The notes: generated by a model from the sequence alone, not told the origin. DNA of 64,000 nucleotides from Paraburkholderia sp. (GCF_004298475.1 NZ_SCRP01000034.1:304587-368586), one strand, 5' to 3'. Shown: positions 1 to 9,580, numbered from the stretch's first letter. Numbers and translations are program-made.

Positions 1-1351
1 GGTCCTCCGCCACTACGGCGTCAAATGTCTCGCGCGTGCGTTCGGCGAGTAATGTCTGGGTTTCTTCATCGAGGATGTACGGCGGCATGACGTACACCGT
101 CGTGCCGATGGGCCGCAGCAGCAACTCGCGCTTGAGCGCCTGCTCGAAGAAGCGTCGCGAGAACGTGGCCGCGCGTGCTGCATCGTCGATCCGGGCGTCG
201 AACGCGAGGATCGTGCCGCGCTGGCGCATATTGCGCACCAGCGGATGCGCCGCGAGCGGCGCGAACGCATCACGCAGGCGCGCCGACTTGCGCACGTTCG
301 CGGCCAGCACATCGCCCTGCTCGATCAGGTCGAGCGTCGCGAGCGCCGCGCGGCACGCGAGCGGATTGCCCGTGTACGAGTGCGAATGGAGAAAGCCGCG
401 CGTGGTGTCGTTGTCGTAGAAGGCGTCGAAAATCGCATCGCGGGAGAGCACGATCGAGAGCGGCAGATAGCCGCCGCTGATGCCCTTCGAAAGCGTCAGC
501 AGATCGGGCCAGATGTCCGCCTGCTCGCAAGCGAAGAACGTGCCCGTACGGCCGCAGCCCACGGCGATTTCATCGGCGATCAGATGCACGCGATAGCGGT
601 CGCACAGCGCGCGCAGGCCCTTGAGGTACGCAGGATCGTGCATGGCCATGCCTGCCGCGCACTGCACGAGCGGCTCGACGATCAGCGCGGCGATGTGCGC
701 GCTGCGCGCCTCGAACAGCTTCTCCACGTCGGCCAGTGCGCGCCGCGCCACGTCGGCGGCCGATTCGCCCTCGCGTGCGGCGCGCGCATCGGGCGACGCG
801 ACGACATGCGCGTGATGGAGCAACGGATCGTATGCATCCCGGAAGATCTTGACATCGGTCACGGCCAGCGCGCCGATCGTCTCGCCGTGATAGCTGTTCG
901 CAAGACAGACGAATTCCCGCTTGTCGCTTTCACCCTGATTACGCCACGCGTGAAAGCTCATCTTCAGCGCGATTTCCACGGCCGATGCGCCATCCGACGC
1001 GAAAAACGCATGGCCGAGCGCGTGACCGGTGAGTGCGGAGAGCCGCTCGGCGAGTTCGACGGCGGGTTCGTGCGTGCAGCCCGCGAGCATCACATGTTCG
1101 AGCGTATCGAGCTGCGCCTTGAGCGCCGCGTTGATCGACGCATTGGCGTGGCCGAACAGGTTGACCCACCACGAACTGACCGCGTCGAGATAGCGCCGTC
1201 CGTCGCGGTCGTAGAGCCACGGCCCTTCACCGCGCGCGACGGGAACGAGCGGCACGCGCTCGTGGTGTTTCATCTGGGTGCACGGATGCCAGACGGCGCG
1301 CAGGCTGCGCGCGACCCAGTTATCGCTGGCAAGGTTGGAATGCTGATTCAA
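1..1351 (-). CDS. bioA: Adenosylmethionine-8-amino-7-oxononanoate aminotransferase (partial, 3' end outside window)
   Basis: This PLP enzyme transfers an amino group from S-adenosylmethionine to 7-keto-8-aminopelargonate in biotin synthesis, in the cytoplasm. The translation shows the family landmarks in order: HPCTQM near the N-terminus, VSSWWVNLFGH, NSYHGET, the IADEIAVGCGRTG aspartate region and the LSKGISGGYLPL PLP-lysine motif. The reading frame stays open to position 1, so the last residues and stop lie outside. No ATG fits the N-terminus. I chose TTG at 1351-1349 because GGGAG sits seven bases upstream and the protein then begins LNQHSNLASDNW. The rest of the biotin genes probably continue to the left, but that is inference. 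Confidence 0.93.
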   Translation of the reverse strand, partial: MNQHSNLASDNWVARSLRAVWHPCTQMKHHERVPLVPVARGEGPWLYDRDGRRYLDAVSSWWVNLFGHANASINAALKAQLDTLEHVMLAGCTHEPAVELAERLSALTGHALGHAFFASDGASAVEIALKMSFHAWRNQGESDKREFVCLANSYHGETIGALAVTDVKIFRDAYDPLLHHAHVVASPDARAAREGESAADVARRALADVEKLFEARSAHIAALIVEPLVQCAAGMAMHDPAYLKGLRALCDRYRVHLIADEIAVGCGRTGTFFACEQADIWPDLLTLSKGISGGYLPLSIVLSRDAIFDAFYDNDTTRGFLHSHSYTGNPLACRAALATLDLIEQGDVLAANVRKSARLRDAFAPLAAHPLVRNMRQRGTILAFDARIDDAARAATFSRRFFEQALKRELLLRPIGTTVYVMPPYILDEETQTLLAERTRETFDAVVAED

Positions 1352-1684
1352 GTACGACTCCCGAAACGACAGCGGGACCGAGAGTAGCGCGAACGCCTGC
1401 GCAATGCACTACCCCCAAAAATGGCCTTGCGCGGCACCGCGCGGCGACGTTCGGCGCCGTTCCCGGCTGCACGGAACGGATCTTCAATGAAGGCCGGAAA
1501 TGGCCGCAGATGACGACGGCAAAGTGACCTGCGCTTACGCAAAAAAATCTGTGGGAACGACAGAAAATTGGCGTGCCGCAAAGAAAGGGCGTGCACGCGC
1601 CGCAGTACGCGCAAGCAGAATCGGGCAATCGGAAGGTGCGCGAGACAGCGCGCGCATCACGCCGCGCGCTGTGTAAGGAAGCGC
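1352..1684. other. Intergenic, no gene seen
   Basis: This stretch lies upstream of bioA and downstream of the hydrolase gene, both on the minus strand. It should carry the bioA promoter. I could not pick out a convincing -35/-10 pair, terminator or structured RNA. The short open frames here have no recognisable product. Confidence 0.5.
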
Positions 1685-3094
1685 TTAACGGCTCGCGAGC
1701 GCGTGGTCGTCGTGAACGGCCATGTCGGGGATATTGGGAGTATTGGCGGTATCGGCGACGGCGGGCGCCACACCCGCGCTGGCGTCGTTGCGCGCGGCAA
1801 TCGCTGCGTCGTTAGACCAGACCACGGCGTTGTCGACCGCGTAAAGATGGCAGGCGTCGCTGCTGTGCTTCTGGCAGTTTGCGATGGCGACGGCCATGGG
1901 ATTGTCGCCGCCTTCGGCCCACGACCACGCGCCCGAATCGGACACCGCGAACGCGCGGCTCGAATACTGCGAAAGGAAGTTGCGGTAGCCACTGCGGCCA
2001 TTCGCGTCGAGGAACGGCACCGCGCTCACCGAATCGATGGCGGCATAGCCCGTGCCGCGCGGCGCGGCAGACTCCGCCACGCGATATTCGACCGCGGTCG
2101 GCATGCCCGCGCGGGCGAGGAACACCTCGACCTGCGGCCACCAGATCTTCACGCCGTCGCGGTCGCCCACCAGCCGGTGCGCGTCGTTCTTGTACGCGCC
2201 GAAATCGACGAGCTTCGCGCTCGCAGTGGGCAGCGCTTCTGCGGCCTGAGCATCGTGGTACGCCGCGTACATCCGCGTGACGAGATCGCGCGTCCATACC
2301 GAATCGTTGTCGCCGTAAAGCCAGAGCGACGCCACGCGCGCCTTGCCGCCGTAGCCGCCGAAGGCCTGGGTCAGGTTGTCCTGCCAGCCCTTGCAGGTGT
2401 CCTGGCGCAGGCCGCCCGAGAAGTTGATGAGCGCGCGCACGCCCTGCGCGGCTTCGGTGCCGTAGGCAATCGTCGCCAAACCGCCGTGCGACGTTCCCGC
2501 CACCACGATGTGGTTCGCGTCGACGTACGGCTGCCTCGACATATAGGCGACGGTCGCGGCGACATCGGCAGCCTGGTCGAGTCCATTGCTCGCCACATCG
2601 CAGCCGTCCTGTACGTAGTCGCCGCCCGAGCCTGCGAAGCCGCGGCGGTTCGGCGCGACGACCACATAGCCGCGCCGCACGAATTCGCGCGCGAACGAAA
2701 CGGGATCGCTGCGCGCCTGATTACGCGGGTCGCCGAGAATCTTGCCGTGATTGAACACCACCATCGGGAACGGGCCGGGGCCTTCCGGGCGGTAAATCGT
2801 GGTTTCGAGCGTGATGTCGCCATCGGCGTCGACAGGAATACGGATTACCCGCGCATTCATGTCGGCGCGCACGGCAGGCAGCCAGCTGTCGTCGAGCGCG
2901 AGACGCGGGACATTGGCGCTGCCGAGCGACCCGGCCGAGACCGGTTCGACGCGTTGAACGTTGGCTGCGGCGGCAGCAACAGGTGCGACGCGGTGCGGTC
3001 CTTGCGGATCGGCAAGCGATGCTGCGTGCGCGACCGAAAAGACACACGCCGTGCCAGCCAACACCCAACCGGTCAGTAGCTTTTTGAACGCCAT
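1685..3094 (-). CDS. Secreted alpha/beta hydrolase (dienelactone-hydrolase/prolyl-peptidase-like fold)
   Basis: The 469-residue protein begins with a typical signal peptide (MAFKKLLTGWVLAGTACVF, cleavage probably after AHA near residue 24), so it is periplasmic or exported. The hydrolase core runs from about residue 85 to 400. It contains an NHG oxyanion-type motif near 115-117, the NRRGFAGSGG segment, and the nucleophile elbow G-T-S-H-G-G with Ser202. A possible acid/histidine pair lies in the DNDSVW and DAHRLVGD segments. The substrate cannot be told; esterase or peptidase are both possible. An in-frame upstream extension to 3376 was rejected because it would bury the signal peptide. Confidence 0.8.
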   Translation of the reverse strand: MAFKKLLTGWVLAGTACVFSVAHAASLADPQGPHRVAPVAAAAANVQRVEPVSAGSLGSANVPRLALDDSWLPAVRADMNARVIRIPVDADGDITLETTIYRPEGPGPFPMVVFNHGKILGDPRNQARSDPVSFAREFVRRGYVVVAPNRRGFAGSGGDYVQDGCDVASNGLDQAADVAATVAYMSRQPYVDANHIVVAGTSHGGLATIAYGTEAAQGVRALINFSGGLRQDTCKGWQDNLTQAFGGYGGKARVASLWLYGDNDSVWTRDLVTRMYAAYHDAQAAEALPTASAKLVDFGAYKNDAHRLVGDRDGVKIWWPQVEVFLARAGMPTAVEYRVAESAAPRGTGYAAIDSVSAVPFLDANGRSGYRNFLSQYSSRAFAVSDSGAWSWAEGGDNPMAVAIANCQKHSSDACHLYAVDNAVVWSNDAAIAARNDASAGVAPAVADTANTPNIPDMAVHDDHALASR

Positions 3095-3678
3095 GCGCCA
3101 CCCGCCCGCGAGAATCGTTGTTGAATCCGTCTTACTCCGGCCGGCCCGATTTCCGGCGCGACGACAGCCGCTGCGCATCTCGCAAGACACGTGCCTGGGC
3201 GACCCTTCGCGGGGAAAAGCCAATCGGAACACCACTATCGAAACGCGCAGCAATCGTGCAATCGCGCCCCGGCGACGCTCGCCGTGCAACGTTTCGGACC
3301 TGAACCGGGCGTCGCCATCGAAGCAAAATCGCGAGGCAAAACCGCCGGTTGACCGAATCGCGCACCGAACGCACAAGCCATGTTTAACCTCTGACTTATG
3401 CGAACTGCGAACACCGTGATTTCATAGTCGCACAACAATTTATTGCTGCGCAATACAGGGGTTTCCCGGCATAACACATGCCAGTGCGACGTGTGCCCGG
3501 CAGGGCTTGGCGCTCGTGCGAATCCGGTCATTTTGTGCGCGCACATTCGTCGCACACTTCTCGCATCAATTCCGGAAAAACCCGAGGATTTGGGCGCTTA
3601 CGTATTCAGGCGAATGTATTCAAACATGGACGCGTTGCAGTGGCCGCGCGGGGGATTGGCGCTCACGCGTGCAGGCAT
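3095..3678. other. Intergenic, no gene seen
   Basis: These 584 bases separate two leftward genes. Base composition is mixed, with an AT-richer patch around 3420-3480. Open frames here have no RBS or recognisable product. The right part should hold the end of the six-gene leftward unit, the left part the promoter of the hydrolase gene, but no clear hairpin or promoter was found. Confidence 0.45.
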
Positions 3679-4131
3679 TCAGGTATCCGTGACATCGCCG
3701 TCGACATAACGCCAACGGCCATCCTCCGCGCGCGTGAAACGGCTCACTTCATGCAGCCGCGAGGCGCGGCCTCCGGTCTTGTAGCGTGCGACGAATTCGA
3801 CGACCGCATGCGTTGCATCCGTCTGCTCATGACGCTTGATTGCGAGTCCAAGCCAGCGCGGCGCAGCGGGCGCCAACGGATCCACGTCGAGGTCCGGCGG
3901 GCACGTTTCGCAGGCCCAGGTTGCACGCAGATACGCGCTCTCGCCGAGTACGTAGGCCGTGTAGCGCGAGCGCATCAGTTCGAGCGCCGTTTCGGGCTGT
4001 GCGCCCGCGTCGATGAAACGGCCGCAGCACGCCGCGTAGCGCGGCGGCTTCGCGGTGGCTTTCAGGTTCGGCGCGGCGCCGCCGCACGGACAATCGGCAG
4101 GCCGTGCGGCGCGCGAGGTTTCAGCATTCAT
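3679..4131 (-). CDS. YchJ-like protein (UPF0225 family)
   Basis: The 150-residue protein carries an N-terminal CPCGG cysteine motif (Cys14, Cys16), a paired CC near residue 35 and the LMRSRYTAYVLGESAYLRATW segment typical of the YchJ family, followed by a compact NTF2-like C-terminal half ending in WRYVDGDV. The family's biochemical role is not established; the cysteines suggest metal binding. I chose the ATG at 4131; an upstream extension of 19 residues (to 4188) is Arg/Pro-rich and unlike the family. It is the last gene of a leftward run beginning at the MerR regulator. Confidence 0.82.
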   Translation of the reverse strand: MNAETSRAARPADCPCGGAAPNLKATAKPPRYAACCGRFIDAGAQPETALELMRSRYTAYVLGESAYLRATWACETCPPDLDVDPLAPAAPRWLGLAIKRHEQTDATHAVVEFVARYKTGGRASRLHEVSRFTRAEDGRWRYVDGDVTDT

Positions 4132-4229
4132 CGAGAGAAAATCAGGGGAAATTCCGTTCGGGCGGCGCGCCGCGCGCACGCCCGTCAAGCAAAAAGACCG
4201 CGACAGCGTGCGCGGTCAGGATCGGTACG

Positions 4230-4907
4230 TCACCAGTCGAGTTCGGTGCCGTCGTACTGGAAGAAGCGTCCGTTGAACACGTCGCGCGCGGCCGCCGCTT
4301 CGGCTATCACCTCGCGCATGCCCGTGACGCTGCGCGCGGCGTCGATCGCCGCCTGCGGGCCGCCCATGTCGGTGCGCACCCAGCCCGGATGCAGCGCGAT
4401 GCAGGTGGCGCGGCGCGTCTGGAGCGAGGTGATCTTGATCACATCGTTGAGCGCCGCCTTGCTCACGCGATAGAGCCAGCCCGTCGTGCCCGTGGTCTGC
4501 CCGATGCTGCCCATGCGGCTCGACAGCACGGCCAGCACGCCGTTGGCCGCATCGACGAGCGGCAGCAGCACCGGAATCAGTTGCATCGGACCGCGCACGT
4601 TGGTGGTCATCACGCGGTCGAAATCCTCGGCCGAGATCGTTTCGACGCCCTCGGTGCGCGGGCCGTAGACGCCCGACACGATGAGCACCACGTCGAGCCG
4701 CTCGCCTTCGAGCGCCGCGCCGAGCGCCGAGATCTCGTCGGGCCGCGTGACGTCGAGCTGAAACGGCCGCACGTTGTGCCTGCCCAGTTCGTCCAGCGCG
4801 GCGCTGGTGCGCGCCGTGGCGAGCACGCGCCAGCCCGCCTTCGCATACTGCTGCGCAAACTCGCGGCCAAGGCCGCGCGACGCACCTACGATCAACGCTG
4901 TTTTCAT
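4230..4907 (-). CDS. SDR-family NAD(P)-dependent oxidoreductase
   Basis: This is a 225-residue short-chain dehydrogenase. The nucleotide-binding motif GASRGLG is at residues 8-14, followed by ATART after the second strand. The catalytic residues are visible as Ser129/Ser130 in VLSS and Y146-x-x-x-K150 in YRVSK. The usual NNAG motif is replaced by a VSGV segment (78-81), as in C-factor-like SDRs. C-terminal HPGWVRTDMGG is also typical of that subgroup. The substrate is not predictable. It lies 84 bp downstream of the thiolase gene and could be co-transcribed. Confidence 0.85.
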   Translation of the reverse strand: MKTALIVGASRGLGREFAQQYAKAGWRVLATARTSAALDELGRHNVRPFQLDVTRPDEISALGAALEGERLDVVLIVSGVYGPRTEGVETISAEDFDRVMTTNVRGPMQLIPVLLPLVDAANGVLAVLSSRMGSIGQTTGTTGWLYRVSKAALNDVIKITSLQTRRATCIALHPGWVRTDMGGPQAAIDAARSVTGMREVIAEAAAARDVFNGRFFQYDGTELDW

Positions 4908-4991
4908 GTCGCCACTCCGGTTTTCTGTCGCGCGCGGCCTCGATGTCGCGAGGCCGCGCGCCGCTAAACAGCCTACCGCAGTTCGCTCGCG

Positions 4992-6185
4992 TTACAGCAA
5001 TTCGATGCCCATCGCCGTCGCCTCGCCGCCGCCGATGCACAGGCTCGCGACGCCGCGCTTGCCGCCGCGTGCCCGCAGCGCGCCGATCAGCGTGACGAGA
5101 ATGCGCGCGCCCGATGCGCCGATCGGGTGGCCGAGCGCGCACGCGCCGCCGTTGACGTTGACCTTGTCGTGCGGCAGATCGTGCTCCTTCATCGCGGCCA
5201 TCGTGACCACGGCGAACGCCTCGTTGATCTCATAGAGATCGACGTCGTTCGCCCGCCAGCCGGTCTTCTCGTAGAGCTTCGCAATCGCGCCGACCGGCGC
5301 GGTCGTGAACTTCGACGGCTGCTGCGCGAAGGTCGAATGCCCCGCCACACGCGCGAGCGGGCTCACGCCAAGGCGCCTGGCCGTCGATTCGCGCATCAGC
5401 ACGAGTGCCGCCGCGCCGTCCGAAATCGACGACGAATTCGCCGCCGTCACCGTGCCGGTCTTGCTGAACGCGGGCTTGAGCGTCGGGATCTTGTCGGGAT
5501 TGGCCTTGAACGGCTGCTCGTCGCGCGAGATCGTCGTTTCCCCCGCGCGCGACGCGACCTTCACCGGCGCGATTTCCCACGCGAACGAACCGTCCTCGTT
5601 GGCGCGCTTCGCGCGCTTGAGCGACTCGATCGCGAACGCATCCTGGCTCTCGCGCGAGAAGTTGTACTCGCCCGCGCACTCCTCGGCGAAGGTGCCCATC
5701 AGACGGCCCTTGTCGTAGGCATCTTCGAGGCCGTCGAGAAACATGTGGTCGAGCACCTGGCCGTGGCCCATGCGCATGCCCGCGCGCGCTTTCGGCAGCA
5801 GGTACGGCGCATTCGACATGCTCTCCATCCCGCCCGCGACGATCACGTCCACCGAGCCGGCCAGCAGCATGTCATGCGCGAACATCACCGCGCGCATGCC
5901 CGAGCCGCACATCTTGTTGACGGTCGTCGCGCCCACTGCGAGCGGCAAGCCCGCGCCGAGCGCCGCCTGGCGCGCGGGCGCCTGGCCCTGCCCCGCGGGC
6001 AGCACGCAGCCCATCACGGCTTCGTCGATCTGCGCCGGTGCGAGGCCCGCGCGCTCGACGGCCGCAGCAATCGCCGCTGCGCCGAGCTGCGGCGCCGCCA
6101 GCGAGGCGAAATCGCCCTGAAAACCGGCCATCGGCGTGCGCGCCGCCGAGACGATGACGATCGGGTCCTTCAATGTCTCACTCAT
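4992..6185 (-). CDS. Acetyl-CoA acetyltransferase (thiolase)
   Basis: The 397-residue protein is a type II thiolase that condenses or cleaves acetoacetyl-CoA in the cytoplasm. Catalytic residues are visible: Cys93 in NKMCGSGMRAV, His353 in ALGHPIGASG and Cys383 in LCIGGGEA. The start at 6185 overlaps the stop of the upstream carbonic anhydrase gene by eight bases (ATGAGTGA), so translation is probably coupled. A longer frame to 6314 only reads back through the carbonic anhydrase gene. With the LiuR-like regulator upstream, a role in ketogenic or branched-chain acyl-CoA metabolism is a reasonable inference. Confidence 0.95.
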   Translation of the reverse strand: MSETLKDPIVIVSAARTPMAGFQGDFASLAAPQLGAAAIAAAVERAGLAPAQIDEAVMGCVLPAGQGQAPARQAALGAGLPLAVGATTVNKMCGSGMRAVMFAHDMLLAGSVDVIVAGGMESMSNAPYLLPKARAGMRMGHGQVLDHMFLDGLEDAYDKGRLMGTFAEECAGEYNFSRESQDAFAIESLKRAKRANEDGSFAWEIAPVKVASRAGETTISRDEQPFKANPDKIPTLKPAFSKTGTVTAANSSSISDGAAALVLMRESTARRLGVSPLARVAGHSTFAQQPSKFTTAPVGAIAKLYEKTGWRANDVDLYEINEAFAVVTMAAMKEHDLPHDKVNVNGGACALGHPIGASGARILVTLIGALRARGGKRGVASLCIGGGEATAMGIELL

Positions 6186-6945
6186 GTTTAAGCTCCTTGA
6201 TGACTCCTGCGACGACGGCCGGCACATCGCCAAGACTGGCGGCGTCCGCGGCAACGACGTCGTTATCTGCCTCATGGGCGCGATGCGCGGACACGCCCGC
6301 GACACAACGCTCATACGTCTCCTGCAATTGCTGCGGCCCGCTGACGGTCATGCCCAGGTCGCGCACACGCCCGTCGTGCACGCCGTAGGCCCAGCCATGC
6401 ACCGTGAGCGACTGGCCGCGCGCCCATGCATCGCCGACGATGGTCGTGCGGCACGTGTTCGCAACCTGCTCGATCGTGTTCAACTCGACGAGGCGGCGAT
6501 GGCGCGCCTCGCCCATCGGCCACTCTTCGAGCAGCGCCGCGTGCTTGCCGCGCACGTCCTGAACGTGATGGAGCCAGTTGTCGGCGAGGCCGATGCGCTT
6601 GCCGTGCAGCGCCGCACCCACGCCCGAGCAGCCGTAGTGGCCGACCACCATGATGTGCTTCACCTTCAGCAGATCGACGGCGAACTGGATCACCGAAAGA
6701 CAGTTGAGGTCGGTGTGCACGACGACGTTCGCGATGTTGCGATGGACGAACACCTCGCCCGGCGGCAGGCCGATGATCTGGTTCGCAGGCACGCGCGAAT
6801 CGGAGCAGCCGATCCACAGGTATTCGGGCGCTTGCTGGTGCGCGAGGCGTGAAAAGTACTCGGGATCGGCGGCGAGACGCGCGGTGACCCACTTTTCGTT
6901 GTTCTCGAACAGTTGAGCAAGCGGATTGTCAGGGATGGATGTCAT
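6178..6945 (-). CDS. can: Beta-carbonic anhydrase
   Basis: The 255-residue enzyme interconverts CO2 and bicarbonate. The zinc ligands of the beta class are present: Cys47 with the Asp49/Arg51 dyad in GCSDSRVP, then His103 and Cys106 in GHYGCSGVG. Length and order match bacterial beta enzymes, with a slightly long Ala/Asp-rich C-terminal tail. It sits between aceK (27 bp gap) and the overlapping thiolase gene. Bicarbonate supply to acyl-CoA carboxylases is a plausible link to its neighbours but not shown by the sequence. Confidence 0.95.
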   Translation of the reverse strand: MTSIPDNPLAQLFENNEKWVTARLAADPEYFSRLAHQQAPEYLWIGCSDSRVPANQIIGLPPGEVFVHRNIANVVVHTDLNCLSVIQFAVDLLKVKHIMVVGHYGCSGVGAALHGKRIGLADNWLHHVQDVRGKHAALLEEWPMGEARHRRLVELNTIEQVANTCRTTIVGDAWARGQSLTVHGWAYGVHDGRVRDLGMTVSGPQQLQETYERCVAGVSAHRAHEADNDVVAADAASLGDVPAVVAGVIKELKHE

Positions 6946-6972
6946 GTCGTTTAGCTGGTTGATCCGTGAGCG

Positions 6973-8811
6973 TCAGGCGACGCGCGCCGCCGGGGTGGCT
7001 TCTTTCAGTTCGCCCTTCAGTTCACCACCCGGTTCGCCCTTCAAATAACTTTCCGGGTAGCGCGCGCAAAAGCGCATCGACGGATCGTAGGGAAAAACGT
7101 CCGGCACTTCGCCCGCGATGAGTCGCGCCTTGCTCTCCTGCCAGAGCGCCGGGTCGAAGAAGTCCGGATGATACGCGAGGAAATAACGTTGCACACGCGG
7201 GTCACCGAGCAGGAACGTGCGATAGGTCTCGGGAAAGATATCGCGCGGGCCAATCGAATACCACGGCTCGCTGGACAATTCGTCTTCCTCATTGCGCGGT
7301 TCAGGCACTGTCCGGATGTTGCAGTCGGTCAGGTATTCGATTTCGTCGTAGTCGTAGAACACCACGCGGCCGTGGCGGGTCACGCCGAAATTCTTGTACA
7401 GCATGTCGCCGGGGAAAATGTTGGCGTGCATCAGATCCTTGACCGCGTTGCCGTATTCGCGGATGCCGTGCTCGATCTGCGCGTCGCTGCCGTTCTGCAG
7501 CCACAGGTTGAGCGGCACCATGCGGCGCTCGATATACAGATGGCGGATCACGAGGTTGTCGCCCTCGTACTCGATCATCGACGGCGCGGACTGCTGCAGT
7601 TCGCGCACGAGCGCTTCGTCGAGCCTCGCGACGGGCAGCGCGACGCTCGAATATTCGAGCGTATCGGCCAGACGCCCCAGACGGTCGTGGCGCTTGACGA
7701 GCTGATACTTCGCCTCGACTTCTTCACGCGTGGTTTCCTTCGGCGCAGGAAAGCTGTCCTTGATGACCTTGAACACGTACGGAAACGACGGCAGCGTAAA
7801 CACGATCATCACCATGCCGCGGATGCCGGGCGCAGTGGCGAACCGGTCCGACGAATACGAAAGATGGTGCAGCAGATCGCGGTAGAAGAGATTCTTGCCC
7901 TGCTTCTGCAACCCGAGCGACGTGTAGATCTCGCCCTTGGGCTTGAGCGGCATGATCGTGCGCAAAAACTCGACGTAGGCCGACGGCACGCCCATGTCGA
8001 CGAGAAAATACGAATGCGCGAAGCTGAACATGACGAGCAGTTGCTCGGGGCGCAGCAGCACGGCGTCGAGCGCGAGCCGGCCGCCCGCCACATGGCGGAT
8101 CGGCAGGACGAAGGGCGCGAGCAGATCGCCGTTGATGATGCGTCCGATCACGTACGCCGACTGGTTGCGAAAGAACAGCGACGACAGCGCGTGAATCTGG
8201 AAATTGGGCTTCGGCTCGACTTCGCCGAAGGTGTCGCGCAGCGCGCGCAGCACGCACTGCACGTCGCGCGCGAGGTCCTCGAACGGCGTCTCCAGCTGGA
8301 AGTTCGTGACGATACGCTCGAACGTTGCCGCGAGCCCGTCCTTGCCGGGGTAGTACGCGCGGTAGGCCGGCTTCGCCGCGGGCTCGTCGTTTTCGATGTA
8401 TTCCGTCGAAATCGCGGGCCGCACGAAGATGAAGTCGTTGTTGAAGTACGAGCGATGCAGGATCTTGCAGCACACCGAGTTGAAGAACGTTTCGGCGCAC
8501 TCGGGCTGCCGGTGCGTCGTGAGCAAGCCGATGTAGTGCAGCTTGATCTGCTGCCACACGTCGTCGTCGATGGTTTCCGCGTCGTACTCGTCTTCCAGCG
8601 TCACCACGCAGTGCTTGACGCGCTCGTCGTACGACGCGATGCGCTCGCGCGCGAGCCGCTGCACGCCGTGCCAGTCCGCCGACTCGAAAAGCCCCTTCGC
8701 GCGCACCGCCGCGTCGCAGAAATTGCCGTAGTGGCGGTTGAAGCCCTCGAGTATCGTCTGCGCAACGTCGAAGCCAATCTGCGACGAGAGCAGTTTCGGA
8801 AAGTGTTTCAT
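6973..8811 (-). CDS. aceK: Isocitrate dehydrogenase kinase/phosphatase
   Basis: The 612-residue protein matches AceK along its length. AceK phosphorylates and dephosphorylates isocitrate dehydrogenase to divide carbon between the TCA cycle and the glyoxylate bypass. The N-terminal regulatory half has the characteristic [11 protein letters not shown] and [14 protein letters not shown] segments. The kinase half carries [10 protein letters not shown], the catalytic-loop-like [19 protein letters not shown] and the metal-binding [16 protein letters not shown]. The C-terminal tail beyond SYLKGEP consists of short GEL-K repeats not expected in the core family. It lies downstream of the MerR gene; isocitrate lyase genes are not in the window. 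Confidence 0.96.
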   Translation of the reverse strand: MKHFPKLLSSQIGFDVAQTILEGFNRHYGNFCDAAVRAKGLFESADWHGVQRLARERIASYDERVKHCVVTLEDEYDAETIDDDVWQQIKLHYIGLLTTHRQPECAETFFNSVCCKILHRSYFNNDFIFVRPAISTEYIENDEPAAKPAYRAYYPGKDGLAATFERIVTNFQLETPFEDLARDVQCVLRALRDTFGEVEPKPNFQIHALSSLFFRNQSAYVIGRIINGDLLAPFVLPIRHVAGGRLALDAVLLRPEQLLVMFSFAHSYFLVDMGVPSAYVEFLRTIMPLKPKGEIYTSLGLQKQGKNLFYRDLLHHLSYSSDRFATAPGIRGMVMIVFTLPSFPYVFKVIKDSFPAPKETTREEVEAKYQLVKRHDRLGRLADTLEYSSVALPVARLDEALVRELQQSAPSMIEYEGDNLVIRHLYIERRMVPLNLWLQNGSDAQIEHGIREYGNAVKDLMHANIFPGDMLYKNFGVTRHGRVVFYDYDEIEYLTDCNIRTVPEPRNEEDELSSEPWYSIGPRDIFPETYRTFLLGDPRVQRYFLAYHPDFFDPALWQESKARLIAGEVPDVFPYDPSMRFCARYPESYLKGEPGGELKGELKEATPAARVA

Positions 8812-8884
8812 CGCGGCCTTGCCGCCTTTGTCTGTAACGTGCGTCGCGAAGCAACGCCTTCAATGAACCGGATGGCAGACACGG

Positions 8885-9337
8885 CTACTTCCGCGCGTCT
8901 GTCGTTTCGTTTGTCGCTTCGTCTGCCACTTCGTCTGCCGCTTCGTCTGCCCGCGTATCGGTGCGTGCGAGCAGTTCGCGCGCCTGCGTCTCGTACTGCG
9001 CGAGATCTTCGAGCGTGGCGTCGAGATCGGCGCGCTGGCGCTCGAGGATCTCGCGGTGGCGCACGACCGTATCGAGAAACGCCTGCAACTGGGGGAGCGT
9101 GTCGGTCGGCGAATCGTACAGGTCGAGCAGCGTGCGGATCTCCGACAGCGTAAAGCCGAGCCGCTTGCCGCGCAGCGTGAGGCGCAAGCGCGTGCGATCA
9201 CGCCCCGAAAACACGCGCTTGAGGCCGCCCGCGCCTTCCCGGCTGGGTGCGAGCAGGCCCTGGTCCTCGTAGAAACGGATCGCGCGCGGCGTCACGTCGA
9301 ATTCGCGGGCGAGTTCGCTAATCGTGTACTGGGTCAT
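8885..9337 (-). CDS. MerR-family transcriptional regulator, LiuR-like
   Basis: The 150-residue protein has an N-terminal MerR winged-helix domain (YTISELAREFDVTPRAIRFY, residues 4-23, then GLLAPSR). A coiled-coil dimerisation helix runs to about residue 125. It has no cysteine metal-binding loop, which is the pattern of LiuR, the regulator of leucine/isovalerate and acyl-CoA catabolism in proteobacteria. The C-terminal tail is made of Ala/Asp/Glu repeats encoded by a 12-bp tandem repeat. It is transcribed away from the metallo-hydrolase gene, and a palindromic site of LiuR type lies between them. Family assignment is firm, the LiuR function is inferred. Confidence 0.85.
   Translation of the reverse strand: MTQYTISELAREFDVTPRAIRFYEDQGLLAPSREGAGGLKRVFSGRDRTRLRLTLRGKRLGFTLSEIRTLLDLYDSPTDTLPQLQAFLDTVVRHREILERQRADLDATLEDLAQYETQARELLARTDTRADEAADEVADEATNETTDARK
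8901..8948. repeat. 12-bp tandem repeat (4 copies) in the 3' end of the MerR gene
   Basis: Four 12-base units begin at 8901, 8913, 8925 and 8937, with consensus GCCGCTTCGTCT. The first two copies are degenerate. On the coding strand they encode four-residue Ala-Asp-Glu-Ala-type blocks, so copy-number change would leave the frame intact. Confidence 0.85.
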
Positions 9338-9402
9338 GGTGAGCAGTGAACGGCAGGCACGCTGCCGCCAGCAGGTCCGTGCATTGAACGATAGAATCGG
9401 CG

Positions 9403-9418
9403 TTTACGTTATCGTCAA
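9403..9418. promoter_or_regulatory. Candidate LiuR-type operator between divergent genes
   Basis: TTTACGTTATCGTCAA is an imperfect palindrome with the TTtACGTTnnCGTnAA pattern I recall for LiuR sites. It lies 66 bp upstream of the MerR gene and 160 bp upstream of the metallo-hydrolase gene, so one site could control both. Binding by this regulator is inferred. Confidence 0.55.
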
Positions 9419-9466
9419 CCTGCTGGTTACGCAACCGCAGTGCAACCGGCGCGCACCCGGGACGTG

Positions 9467-9488
9467 CACTCCGGGCGCGCCCGGAGTG
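9467..9488. repeat. Perfect 22-bp palindrome in a 5' leader
   Basis: The arms CACTCCGGGCG and CGCCCGGAGTG match exactly with no spacer. The site lies 93 bp upstream of the metallo-hydrolase start. It could be a protein-binding site or a cruciform/hairpin in the leader RNA; there is no T-run, so it is not a typical terminator. Confidence 0.7.
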
Positions 9489-9580
9489 AGATATATCAGC
9501 TTGCGGGATTGATGCGACGCGGCAACCATGCCGGAAAGCCAGCCTTGCCCGCGGCGGCGACAAAGGAGAACACACCCGCA

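Noticed and set aside
3095-3376. 94-residue N-terminal extension of the secreted hydrolase
   Set aside because: It would place an Arg-rich segment before a normal signal peptide.
7168-9153. 661-codon plus-strand frame opposite aceK
   Set aside because: It is the antisense of aceK and the MerR gene, Arg/Val/His-rich as expected from high-GC third-position bias, with no domain or RBS.
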